From contig CATLIJ010000135.1 in NCBI GenBank assembly GCA_949948825.1, forward strand, positions 1-6,971: 6,971 bases of DNA. Direction: 5' to 3'. The notes under the pieces are model-generated. The model worked only from the letters and a program-made list of their open reading frames with translations, ran no database searches and was not told where the DNA came from. Shown here piece by piece: positions 1 through 5,171 of this stretch (position 1 is the stretch's first letter; every line of letters starts with the position of its first letter). The DNA is from an uncultured Clostridiaceae bacterium. GTDB taxonomy: Bacteria; Bacillota; Clostridia; Lachnospirales; Lachnospiraceae. The translations under genes were made by a program, and so were the position numbers.

Positions 1-1
1 G

Positions 2-214
2 GATTTACTCGCCCTGGCAGAGTCTCTCCTGATTCGAAAGCTGTCCTCCATAAGCACAGAAAATATTACTGCATTGATGGAGGAAATGTGTGAGCTGAAT
101 GTTTTACAGCATATTGGGAATGGCCGGTACCGGTTTGCAAGGCACAGCTTCTGTCAGATGATGGGAACCATTCAGCAGATTGACGACGAATTATTGAAAT
201 ATATGGAGGATTAA
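2..214 (+). CDS. C-terminal end of a probable AAA/STAND-type ATPase (partial)
   Basis: An open frame enters from the left edge and stops with TAA at 212-214, giving the last 70 residues of a protein. The segment reads as helices followed by a YRFARHSF stretch and a Met-Met-Gly turn. This resembles the C-terminal winged-helix end of AAA or STAND ATPases, where a 'Y-x-F-R-x-x-x-F' strand-helix unit is typical. The ATPase core would lie outside the window, so the ATPase call is an inference from the tail alone. Its stop codon is one base before the start of the next gene, and the next gene's ribosome site lies inside its last codons, so the two are surely co-transcribed. Alternative: any protein ending in a winged helix, such as a regulator. 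Confidence 0.6.
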   Translation, partial: DLLALAESLLIRKLSSISTENITALMEEMCELNVLQHIGNGRYRFARHSFCQMMGTIQQIDDELLKYMED

Positions 215-215
215 C

Positions 216-1286
216 GTGGACAGGCTATGGTGGAACCATATTACAAAGGCACATAAATTTATGGAGGATATTGTCCATACAGCAGTGGAGGGGAAGAGCA
301 TTCTCCTCTCCCTGCCGGAAAATGTTCCCTGGCGCAATACCCTGCTGGAGCTGGTGGAGGACCAGCTGAAACTGGAAAACCCAAAAAACTCTTTTGAGAT
401 CATCTCCTGCCCAGAGGAAGAGGCAGGCCTGTATCTTCTCAACCAATTTTGCCCGGAGGAAAGAAGATCCTCCTATCGCTACGGAATGACTTATGCCTCT
501 TTTTTGGGACAATGCGAAGATACGGTTTTAAATGACCGGTATCTATGGATCACAGATATTCCTGAAACAAAGTATGATGAATGGATGAATTTTATTATTG
601 AATATAACAAAAATGTCACCAACAAAACGCCTGCCATCTTCATACTGGAAATCAACAAAGAAAGCTTTGTTCACAGTGCAAAAAAAGGACTGAAGAAAAT
701 GATTTTCAGCCAGAATATCGGCGCTTACGACCAGTTTGCCTTTTGCGCTCTTGCTGCCACGGAAAACAGCTGCAAGGATTACCTGCGCCCCTATCTGGCC
801 GAGCTGGTGGCCACGTTGTGCAGAGATGATATGGAACTATGTGCAGAATGCGTCCGCATGGGAAGCCGGTTTCTGGAAGATCCCATAAGGGTGATTCATC
901 AGATCAAAGAAGAAAAATACAGAAGTGATGGCAATGCCTATTGCTTCTCCAAAAACAATGAGGAAATAAAAACTTTTATATGGGAAACTCAGCTGAAGCA
1001 TGTATTTCCCGCCATAGAAAAATACCGCAGCCATTTTATAAAAAAATATTATGCTGCCATCCAGAGCGCTTTGCCCATCAGCAGCTCTTATGGAGAGCTT
1101 GTTGACAAACCAGAGGATGTGGAGATCGGCACTCTCTTGTATCTTGCCGCAAACGGAAGGATTCTGGTAAACACCAACGAATATCAGGAACTGGAACTAT
1201 ACCGGAATTCAAGAAATAAACTGGCCCATCTGAATATATTGGAATCAGATGCAGTGGAGCTGATTCTATCCGCAAGGGCATATTGA
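216..1286 (+). CDS. Uncharacterised protein with C-terminal HEPN-like R-N-x3-H motif
   Basis: A 356-residue protein starting at GTG (216-218). The start is set by GGAGGA at 205-210, five bases upstream; the preceding gene ends at 214. I do not recognise a named family. Residues 1-50 include a WW pair, a hydrophobic strand (SILLSLPENVPW, about 28-39) and a helix. Around residue 108 there is a second strand (RYLWITDIPE), and near 140 a third (PAIFILEI). This alternation suggests an alpha/beta nucleotide-binding-like fold, but no Walker A motif is present. The C-terminus has R333-N-K-L-A-H338, which fits the RX4H catalytic motif of HEPN RNases, with the usual polar Asn after Arg. HEPN domains are common RNase effectors in toxin-antitoxin and anti-phage systems. 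The pairing with a probable ATPase suggests a sensor/effector module (inference). No signal peptide or membrane segment is seen. Nothing downstream continues the operon on this strand. Confidence 0.9.
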   Translation: MDRLWWNHITKAHKFMEDIVHTAVEGKSILLSLPENVPWRNTLLELVEDQLKLENPKNSFEIISCPEEEAGLYLLNQFCPEERRSSYRYGMTYASFLGQCEDTVLNDRYLWITDIPETKYDEWMNFIIEYNKNVTNKTPAIFILEINKESFVHSAKKGLKKMIFSQNIGAYDQFAFCALAATENSCKDYLRPYLAELVATLCRDDMELCAECVRMGSRFLEDPIRVIHQIKEEKYRSDGNAYCFSKNNEEIKTFIWETQLKHVFPAIEKYRSHFIKKYYAAIQSALPISSSYGELVDKPEDVEIGTLLYLAANGRILVNTNEYQELELYRNSRNKLAHLNILESDAVELILSARAY

Positions 1287-1310
1287 TTTTCCGTAACAAT
1301 CCAGAAGCGG

Positions 1311-1371
1311 GGCAACTGACATGAATTTGGGGCGTCAACTCACTTGTAAGCCAAAATTCATGTCAGTTGCC
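1311..1371. repeat. Near-perfect inverted repeat, long stem-loop
   Basis: The left arm at 1311-1330 and the right arm at 1351-1371 are complementary over about 20 base pairs, with one unpaired T in the right arm, and enclose a 20-base loop. The first 18 pairs are perfect. It begins 24 bases after the stop of the HEPN-like gene. Neither side is followed by a run of T, so it is not a standard intrinsic terminator on either strand. It could be an RNA processing or stabilising structure at the mRNA end, a small REP/MITE-like element, or a protein binding site. Confidence 0.8.
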
Positions 1372-1496
1372 ACATCAGATGGACAGCCATCTTCCTGTCC
1401 GTGAAACACAGACAAGAAGATACCCCGTCTGAACTGCTGGGATTTTCCAAATGGCTAGGAGACTGTTTTCCAAATGATTGGGAAACTGTCTTCCAA
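1372..1496. other. Intergenic region with small hairpins and short direct repeats
   Basis: No gene is visible here. Two further small inverted repeats lie in series: 1381-1386 with 1395-1400 (GGACAG/CTGTCC) and 1409-1413 with 1427-1431 (CAGAC/GTCTG). The 11-mer TTTTCCAAATG occurs twice, at 1443-1453 and 1466-1476. A fourth hairpin (1474-1484 with 1491-1500, one bulged G, six-base loop) overlaps the stop codon of the minus-strand zinc ribbon gene. It could serve as that gene's mRNA 3' structure, but no T-run follows on the minus strand. Confidence 0.5.
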
Positions 1497-1778
1497 TCAT
1501 GAATTGAGGGTTTTCCAGCGTTTTAATGTGGGAAACCATTGCAGCATGCTTCTCCTTGCCTCCTCCTCATTCATATCCGGGTTGGCTGCAGCCATATTGG
1601 GAACACATATTTCAATCAGCTCCTCCATTGTCCCCTGAAACGTGAATTCCCCATTGGCAAAGCAATACTTGCAATAATCCTCATTTTTTCTGCCATCTGC
1701 ATTTGTTCCATACAGTTCATCCGTCTCTCCCATAGGCATACCACAACATTGACAAAACTTTTGGTTCACATTTACCAT
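1497..1778 (-). CDS. Small zinc ribbon domain protein
   Basis: A 93-residue protein. The ATG at 1776-1778 is preceded on the minus strand by GGAGG with a seven-base gap, so it is preferred over an in-frame ATG 12 codons upstream that would place this ribosome site inside the gene. Residues 8-13 (FCQCCG) and 35-40 (YCKYCF) give two CxxC pairs (C9/C12 and C36/C39), a four-cysteine zinc ribbon. The GTNADG segment near 24-29 and the closing LKRWK near 85-89 match the 'putative zinc ribbon domain' family (Pfam Zn_ribbon_2 type) widespread in clostridia. The cellular role is unknown; such proteins are presumed small cytoplasmic regulators or metal-binding adaptors. It lies 101 bases after azlD and probably has its own promoter. 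Confidence 0.88.
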   Translation of the reverse strand: MVNVNQKFCQCCGMPMGETDELYGTNADGRKNEDYCKYCFANGEFTFQGTMEELIEICVPNMAAANPDMNEEEARRSMLQWFPTLKRWKTLNS

Positions 1779-1832
1779 TTCTTTTCCTCCATTCCTTTTG
1801 CAGGTTTCATGCAATCAATTACTGATGCACAT

Positions 1833-1841
1833 ATTGTATCA
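1833..1841 (-). promoter_or_regulatory. Possible extended -10 for the zinc ribbon gene
   Basis: On the minus strand the bases read TGATACAAT: a TGn extension followed by a -10 element with one mismatch to consensus. It lies 54 bases before the start codon. A CTGACA (1861-1866) resembles a -35 element, but the spacing of 22 bases is too long for an ordinary sigma-A promoter. The -35 look-alike sits within the dyad at 1849-1867, so regulation there is possible. Confidence 0.4.
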
Positions 1842-1848
1842 CATATAT

Positions 1849-1873
1849 CCTGACACCCTTTGTCAGGTTTTTT
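1849..1873 (+). terminator. Rho-independent terminator-like hairpin, plus-strand orientation
   Basis: A perfect 7-bp stem (CCTGACA at 1849-1855 with TGTCAGG at 1861-1867), a five-base loop, then TTTTTTCTTCTTT. It reads as an intrinsic terminator on the plus strand only; on the minus strand the A-run precedes the stem and no U-tract follows. Both neighbours (azlD and the zinc ribbon gene) are on the minus strand, so it would stop antisense transcripts. Alternatively the dyad is an operator for the zinc ribbon gene. Confidence 0.5.
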
Positions 1874-1879
1874 CTTCTT

Positions 1880-2203
1880 TCAAAAAAAATTTTGTACAAG
1901 AAACATATAAAATACCGTCCCGCCTGCAATGCTCAGCAGAGTATTCTTCTTCCATCTATGCAGGATAAAAATAAATCCCATGGCAATCAGCTCTGGCAGT
2001 CCGTGGCTGGCAGAGAAAACCGCATCTTTCAGGCAGTAAACCACCAGAAGGCCAATAACTGCATGAGGCAGCACAGTTCCCAGCCAGGTTATGTACTTTG
2101 GCGGCGTCTTTCCCTCCGGAAAAATAAGAAACGGCAGAAACCGGGTCAGCACAGTTCCTGCTGCAACTGCAGCTATCGTAAAAATGCTTTGTAGAGTTGT
2201 CAT
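1880..2203 (-). CDS. azlD: AzlD family subunit of branched-chain amino acid exporter
   Basis: A 107-residue, strongly hydrophobic protein, the usual length for AzlD. With AzlC it forms a membrane exporter for branched-chain amino acids; in Bacillus subtilis the system confers resistance to 4-azaleucine. Family signatures are TRFLPFLIF (20-28), a VLPHAVIGLLVVYCLK stretch (44-59) and RWKKNTLLSIAGGT (83-96). About three or four membrane segments are predicted. The ATG at 2201-2203 is chosen because it gives the normal family length and has AAAGGA upstream, about 11 bases away. An in-frame start at 2299 would add 32 polar residues overlapping azlC. It sits 58 bases after azlC in the same transcription unit. 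The stop is TGA at 1880-1882. Confidence 0.93.
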   Translation of the reverse strand: MTTLQSIFTIAAVAAGTVLTRFLPFLIFPEGKTPPKYITWLGTVLPHAVIGLLVVYCLKDAVFSASHGLPELIAMGFIFILHRWKKNTLLSIAGGTVFYMFLVQNFF

Positions 2204-2261
2204 TTCACTTATATTCCTTTCGTTTTGTTCCGATACAAATGGGTAATGAAATCTTTTTCTT

Positions 2262-2954
2262 TCAACCTGTTGTCTCCTTATATTCTTTCCTCCTGCCAAA
2301 TGTAAAACACAAAATAATCAAAGCCATTGCTGGTAAAATGAACTGTCCGCTTCCAAAGACCAGCAGGCAGAGAAGGGAACATCCCACTCCTGTCAGGGCA
2401 GACCGATGATCCTTGCTTTCCTCCCACTGGTTCAGAAACATCACCACAAACAGGGCTGTCATCACAAATTCAATGCCTTTGGTATCAAATTGAATGACAT
2501 ACCCAAGAAGCGCGCCAAGAGTTGCGCCGCTTACCCAGTATATTTGATTTAACAGGGTGACAAAAAACATAAACCATCCTCTGTCCACCTCCGGCGGCGG
2601 CGTCACACTGCAATTAACAGTAAAAGACTCATCACACATTCCATAAATCAGATAGAACTTTTTCCAGCCCACGTTCTTATACTTGTCCAGCATGGAGATT
2701 CCGTAAAACAAATGTCTGGCATTGACCATCAGAGCAAGCAAAAACGCATGTCCGGGATGAAATGCTGACAAAAGCAGGTTGACGGTCACAAATTCCATGG
2801 ACCCGGCAAAAATAAAGAAGCTCATCAGCATGGGATACAACACCGAAAACCCTTTGCTCCTCATCAGAAATCCATAGGACATGCCAAGAAATAAAAATCC
2901 TACTGCAATGGGTATGGTATAAGGCAGAGCCGCCTGAAATGCTCTCTTTTTCAT
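2262..2954 (-). CDS. azlC: AzlC family branched-chain amino acid exporter, main subunit
   Basis: A 230-residue integral membrane protein of typical AzlC length. Family marks include PIAVGFLFLGMSYGFL (15-30), FAGSMEFV (49-56, in place of the more common FAGxxQF), NARHLFYG (78-85), a DES triplet after MC (108-110), and GIEFVMTALFVVMF (160-173). Hydrophobic stretches at about 11-30, 39-62, 68-86, 128-153, 160-175 and 187-219 give six or seven membrane segments. The tail is short and basic. The ATG at 2952-2954 has GAGAGG about 12 bases upstream. It lies 58 bases after the metallophosphoesterase gene and 58 before azlD, so the three are likely one operon. Expected role: efflux of leucine, isoleucine, valine or analogues across the cytoplasmic membrane. 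Confidence 0.95.
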   Translation of the reverse strand: MKKRAFQAALPYTIPIAVGFLFLGMSYGFLMRSKGFSVLYPMLMSFFIFAGSMEFVTVNLLLSAFHPGHAFLLALMVNARHLFYGISMLDKYKNVGWKKFYLIYGMCDESFTVNCSVTPPPEVDRGWFMFFVTLLNQIYWVSGATLGALLGYVIQFDTKGIEFVMTALFVVMFLNQWEESKDHRSALTGVGCSLLCLLVFGSGQFILPAMALIILCFTFGRRKEYKETTG

Positions 2955-3012
2955 ATGTTATAGATTCCTCTCAATCTTTGTTTTTCAGACAAACTTTCAT
3001 TGTTTAAAGCTT

Positions 3013-3930
3013 TTACGGGTCAGAACAAAGCTCCACCAAAACAACCTCAGGCCGGTTATGGAACCGGATTGGTATGATGCTGTTTCCAATACCGCGGCTC
3101 ACTACCATGTGTGTGCTGCCATCTGTATATAATCCTGCATCATACTTTGGAAACAGTCCCTGATCCGGTGCGATTAGACCTCCTGCAAACGGAAGCCGGA
3201 ACTGTCCCCCATGGGCATGCCCGCTTAATACCAAATCAATGCTGCTGTCCACATAGCTTTCAAACAGCTCTGGCCTGTGGGACAGCAGAATCGTGTAACT
3301 GTCTCCCGCGTCAGCCAAAGCCTTCAGTTTTGTTCTGACCATAACCGAAGTTTCCCCAGCCTCATAGGTATTTATCATAAATTTAGGATCTGAAAGACCT
3401 ATGAGCGTAATCGTCTCATCATCGAGCTCTGGCATTCTATCCAGCCCGGAAGCCGACTCCCTGGCCAGATCAGACTTCAGCTGCACCGCCCTGTCCTCCA
3501 GTACAGACACTCCAACCGCTTCCAGTTTGTCTCTTAATATGCCATACTGTGAAAGCCTTGCTTCATGATTGCCTGTCACATAGTAAACCGGCGCAATCCG
3601 AACCACCTCTTCTGCAAAGCTAAGAGCTATATCAAAATCCGGATGACTGGAATCTACAAAGTCTCCTGTAATCACAATAATATCTGGTTTACATTCTGAC
3701 AATAAGTTTAACAGCCGTGTATTGTTTTTTCCAAATTCAGCATTGTGCAGATCTGACACCTGTGCAATCCGAAATCCGGAAAATGCAGCAGGGATGCGTT
3801 CCCCTGTGATCGTAATTACACTTACCATCAAAGCTGTATTGCCCCATAAAATCCATATGACAACACACAAAAACGCTGTACACAACAGAAACAGCCTGAT
3901 TTTCTTCTTTTTTCCTGATTGCTTTCTCAT
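3013..3930 (-). CDS. Membrane-anchored metallophosphoesterase (YkuE/YaeI-like)
   Basis: A 305-residue protein. A basic N-terminus (RKQSGKKKK) and one hydrophobic segment at about 11-36 anchor it so that the catalytic domain faces outward. Calcineurin-type phosphoesterase motifs are complete and in order: D60-x-H62 (SDLHN), GD at 89-90, GNHE at 120-123, LLSHRP at 215-220, and GHAHGGQ at 237-243. These residues bind the two metal ions. The closing part (PKYDAGLYTDG, then SRGIGNS) is typical of the YkuE/YaeI group, thought to act on phospholipid or other phosphodiester substrates at the membrane; the true substrate is unknown. The ATG at 3928-3930 has AAAGG nine bases upstream. It precedes azlC by 58 bases on the same strand; a functional link is not evident. 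Length and motifs show no damage. Confidence 0.93.
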   Translation of the reverse strand: MRKQSGKKKKIRLFLLCTAFLCVVIWILWGNTALMVSVITITGERIPAAFSGFRIAQVSDLHNAEFGKNNTRLLNLLSECKPDIIVITGDFVDSSHPDFDIALSFAEEVVRIAPVYYVTGNHEARLSQYGILRDKLEAVGVSVLEDRAVQLKSDLARESASGLDRMPELDDETITLIGLSDPKFMINTYEAGETSVMVRTKLKALADAGDSYTILLSHRPELFESYVDSSIDLVLSGHAHGGQFRLPFAGGLIAPDQGLFPKYDAGLYTDGSTHMVVSRGIGNSIIPIRFHNRPEVVLVELCSDP

Positions 3931-4018
3931 AGTTCGATGCCTTTTATTCTTTTCCTGTCTGTCCTAATCATTTACGGTCTTTCATAATATATCAACTCAT
4001 CCAAAGGAATGCGCTATG

Positions 4019-4027
4019 TGATATAAT
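4019..4027 (+). promoter_or_regulatory. Perfect extended -10 element facing right
   Basis: The plus strand reads TGATATAAT, a TGn plus the consensus TATAAT. The matching -35 position (about 3999-4004) is poor. No plus-strand gene follows; a transcript from here would run antisense to the broken small-gene block at 4064-4640. It may be chance in AT-rich spacer DNA. Confidence 0.3.
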
Positions 4028-4063
4028 GTTCTAATTTAACCTTATTTCATCATCATCACAAAG

Positions 4064-4426
4064 TTAAATCATATATTCAGCCATATAATCAGCCGCATCA
4101 GACCACCCTGAAATGGAAACTCCCAAGTCCTCGCCCTCATCCAAATCCAACTCTCCGTCATATTCCTGATAGACCCGCAGGCAAACTCCATCCTTTATGT
4201 GAATAAACTCTGCATTCATATCCTCGTCATAATAGGCATAAATCAATTCATCATTCCCAGCAAGCTCCACCCAGGAGGCAATTTCCCAGCCAAAGAGCTG
4301 AGTGCCGGAATAATTCTCCGCCAAAATTCAATCTCCCCGCTTCTCAAACTCCATGTCATCATATTCCCGAAACCGGGCTTTTACCTTTTTAAGGGTAGAT
4401 TTTATCATCACTTTACACTCTGTCAT
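4064..4426 (-). pseudogene. Small acidic protein gene interrupted by in-frame TGA (Trp33 to stop)
   Basis: The frame opens at ATG 4424-4426 with AAAGGA eight bases upstream, runs 32 codons, meets TGA at 4328-4330, then continues in the same frame without another stop to 4064. Read through, it encodes 120 residues. The context around the stop (EKRGD, stop, ILAENYSG) suggests an original Trp codon TGG changed to TGA by one base. The second part is acidic and rich in aromatic residues (FGWEIASW, then IYAYYDEDMNAEFIHI, then VYQEYDGELDLDEG). I do not recognise the family; small acidic proteins of this style occur among immunity proteins of polymorphic toxins, which is only a guess. The 86-residue second part might still be made from TTG at 4322-4324, which has GGGGAG (4333-4338) eight bases upstream. 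Its ATG overlaps the end of the frame-restored upstream gene by ATGA. Confidence 0.7.
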
Positions 4427-4640
4427 ATTATTTGTCCTTTCGTATCCATTTTTTCAATGCTTTTATTTTTAAACCGGAATTTCCTGCAGTTTGCAGTTCA
4501 TTTCCACCCCCTGCTTCCACACATCAATTATCACAAATGATTTCGTTCTGGAACCGCATAGAGTCGGAAACCAGCGCCTTTTTGAGGGATAAGCTGCATT
4601 GATAGTAATTCAGTTCTTCTGGATTCATAACAAACCACAT
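4423..4640 (-). pseudogene. Small gene broken by two frameshifts
   Basis: An ATG at 4638-4640 follows a strong AGGAGG. The first frame gives 38 codons (beginning MWFVMNPEEL, then a KKALVSDSMRF stretch) and stops at TGA 4524-4526. A second frame from about 4528 gives IDVWKQGVEMNCKLQEIPV and stops at TAA 4469-4471. A third from 4470 gives KNKSIEKMDTKGQII and stops at TGA 4423-4425. Removing one base near 4527 and one T near 4471 joins them into a protein of about 71 residues whose stop overlaps the next ATG as ATGA. This tidy join is the main support that the region was once a gene; the family is not recognised. A competing reading keeps the first frame after its stop (ending in ALKKWIRKDK), so the ancestral C-terminus is uncertain. 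Confidence 0.55.
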
Positions 4641-4648
4641 AACCATTA

Positions 4649-4654
4649 CCTCCT
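4649..4654 (-). promoter_or_regulatory. Strong ribosome binding site
   Basis: A consensus AGGAGG on the minus strand lies eight bases before the ATG at 4638-4640. This picks that ATG over one at 4644-4646, only two bases away. It shows that the broken gene at 4423-4640 was once translated. Confidence 0.7.
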
Positions 4655-4685
4655 GTTGTGATTTATTCAAAGATTTTCTTAGAAA

Positions 4686-5051
4686 CTATTCCACCGACTT
4701 ATAAAGCATGCGTACCTTTTGATCCAATATCCGGAGCCAGTCTGTCAATGCCTTTTCCTTTCGCTCAGAGTCGAAAAACATAGCAGTGGCCTTGTTCTCA
4801 TCAAGCCAGGAAATGAGGCATCCAGTATCTCCCTGCCCCCATACCTGAAATGGGAACTTGCTTCTTGTTCTGTCACACAAAACATCTACCTCCGAGTACA
4901 GCACCAATTGCTGAAACAAGTCCCAGCTTTCCAGGCTTCCCAACTTTTCTATATGTATTACTCCTGACCCTTTGTCCGCCTCCGCAAAAACAGCAATACC
5001 ATTTTGTCTCATAAATTCAATGATTTTCTTCCTCATCCGAATCACCTTCAT
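4686..5051 (-). CDS. Hypothetical small protein, 121 residues, family not recognised
   Basis: An intact frame with no clear family match. It starts with a basic segment (MKVIRMRKKIIEFMRQ), then short strands (GIAVFAE at about 18-24, GVIHIEKLG at 30-38, VDVLCDR at 55-61, GCLISWLDENKATAMFF at 77-93) and ends in a helix (KEKALTDWLRILDQKVRML). There is no signal peptide or membrane segment, so it is probably cytoplasmic and alpha/beta. ATG 5049-5051 overlaps, as ATGA, the stop of the frame-restored upstream small ORF, which supports this start by translational coupling. An in-frame ATG at 5034-5036 with AAGGTG six bases upstream is a fair alternative, giving 116 residues. It ends in TAG at 4686-4688, 45 bases before the next broken gene. 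It is the only undamaged member of the small-gene block. Confidence 0.72.
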   Translation of the reverse strand: MKVIRMRKKIIEFMRQNGIAVFAEADKGSGVIHIEKLGSLESWDLFQQLVLYSEVDVLCDRTRSKFPFQVWGQGDTGCLISWLDENKATAMFFDSERKEKALTDWLRILDQKVRMLYKSVE

Positions 5052-5163
5052 CCTCGCCTTTTGTATTTTTCTTTTGCAGATTCACAGGATTCCTGAATAA
5101 GCAGTCTCAATCTGTCAAAACATTTTCAACACGTTTTGGATCTGGCCCTTCTCCTGACCTCAT
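5048..5163 (-). pseudogene. Very short ORF with a single-base frameshift
   Basis: Nine bases after the MBL gene stop, an ATG at 5161-5163 (AGAGG four bases upstream) opens a frame that ends after 18 codons at TGA 5107-5109. Adding one G after the GTT TTG codons (5116-5121) joins it to a frame that reads DRLRLLIQESCESAKEKYKRRG and stops at TGA 5048-5050. The restored product is 38 residues: a polar start, then one amphipathic helix with a basic end. Its stop overlaps the next ATG as ATGA. The good helix pattern and overlap suggest a real small gene that has decayed, or a sequencing error. The function is unknown. Confidence 0.45.
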
Positions 5164-5171
5164 TTCTCCTC

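Noticed and set aside
276..302. GKS in the HEPN-like protein as a Walker A P-loop
   Set aside because: The leading Gly of GxxxxGK[ST] is His, and the hydrophobic strand follows the motif instead of preceding it.
1779..1814. Upstream in-frame start for the zinc ribbon gene
   Set aside because: It would bury the GGAGG ribosome site inside the gene and add 12 residues not typical for the family.
1539..1853. Plus-strand open frame of 104 codons over the zinc ribbon gene
   Set aside because: The minus-strand protein has conserved cysteine pairs and a good ribosome site; the plus frame shows no family features.
2204..2299. Longer azlD start overlapping azlC
   Set aside because: It adds 32 polar residues before the first membrane segment; the start at 2203 gives the normal AzlD length.
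4328..4330. TGA read as selenocysteine or a recoded Trp
   Set aside because: No selenocysteine insertion hairpin was identified after the codon, other genes in the window use TGA as a stop, and a Trp nonsense change is simpler.
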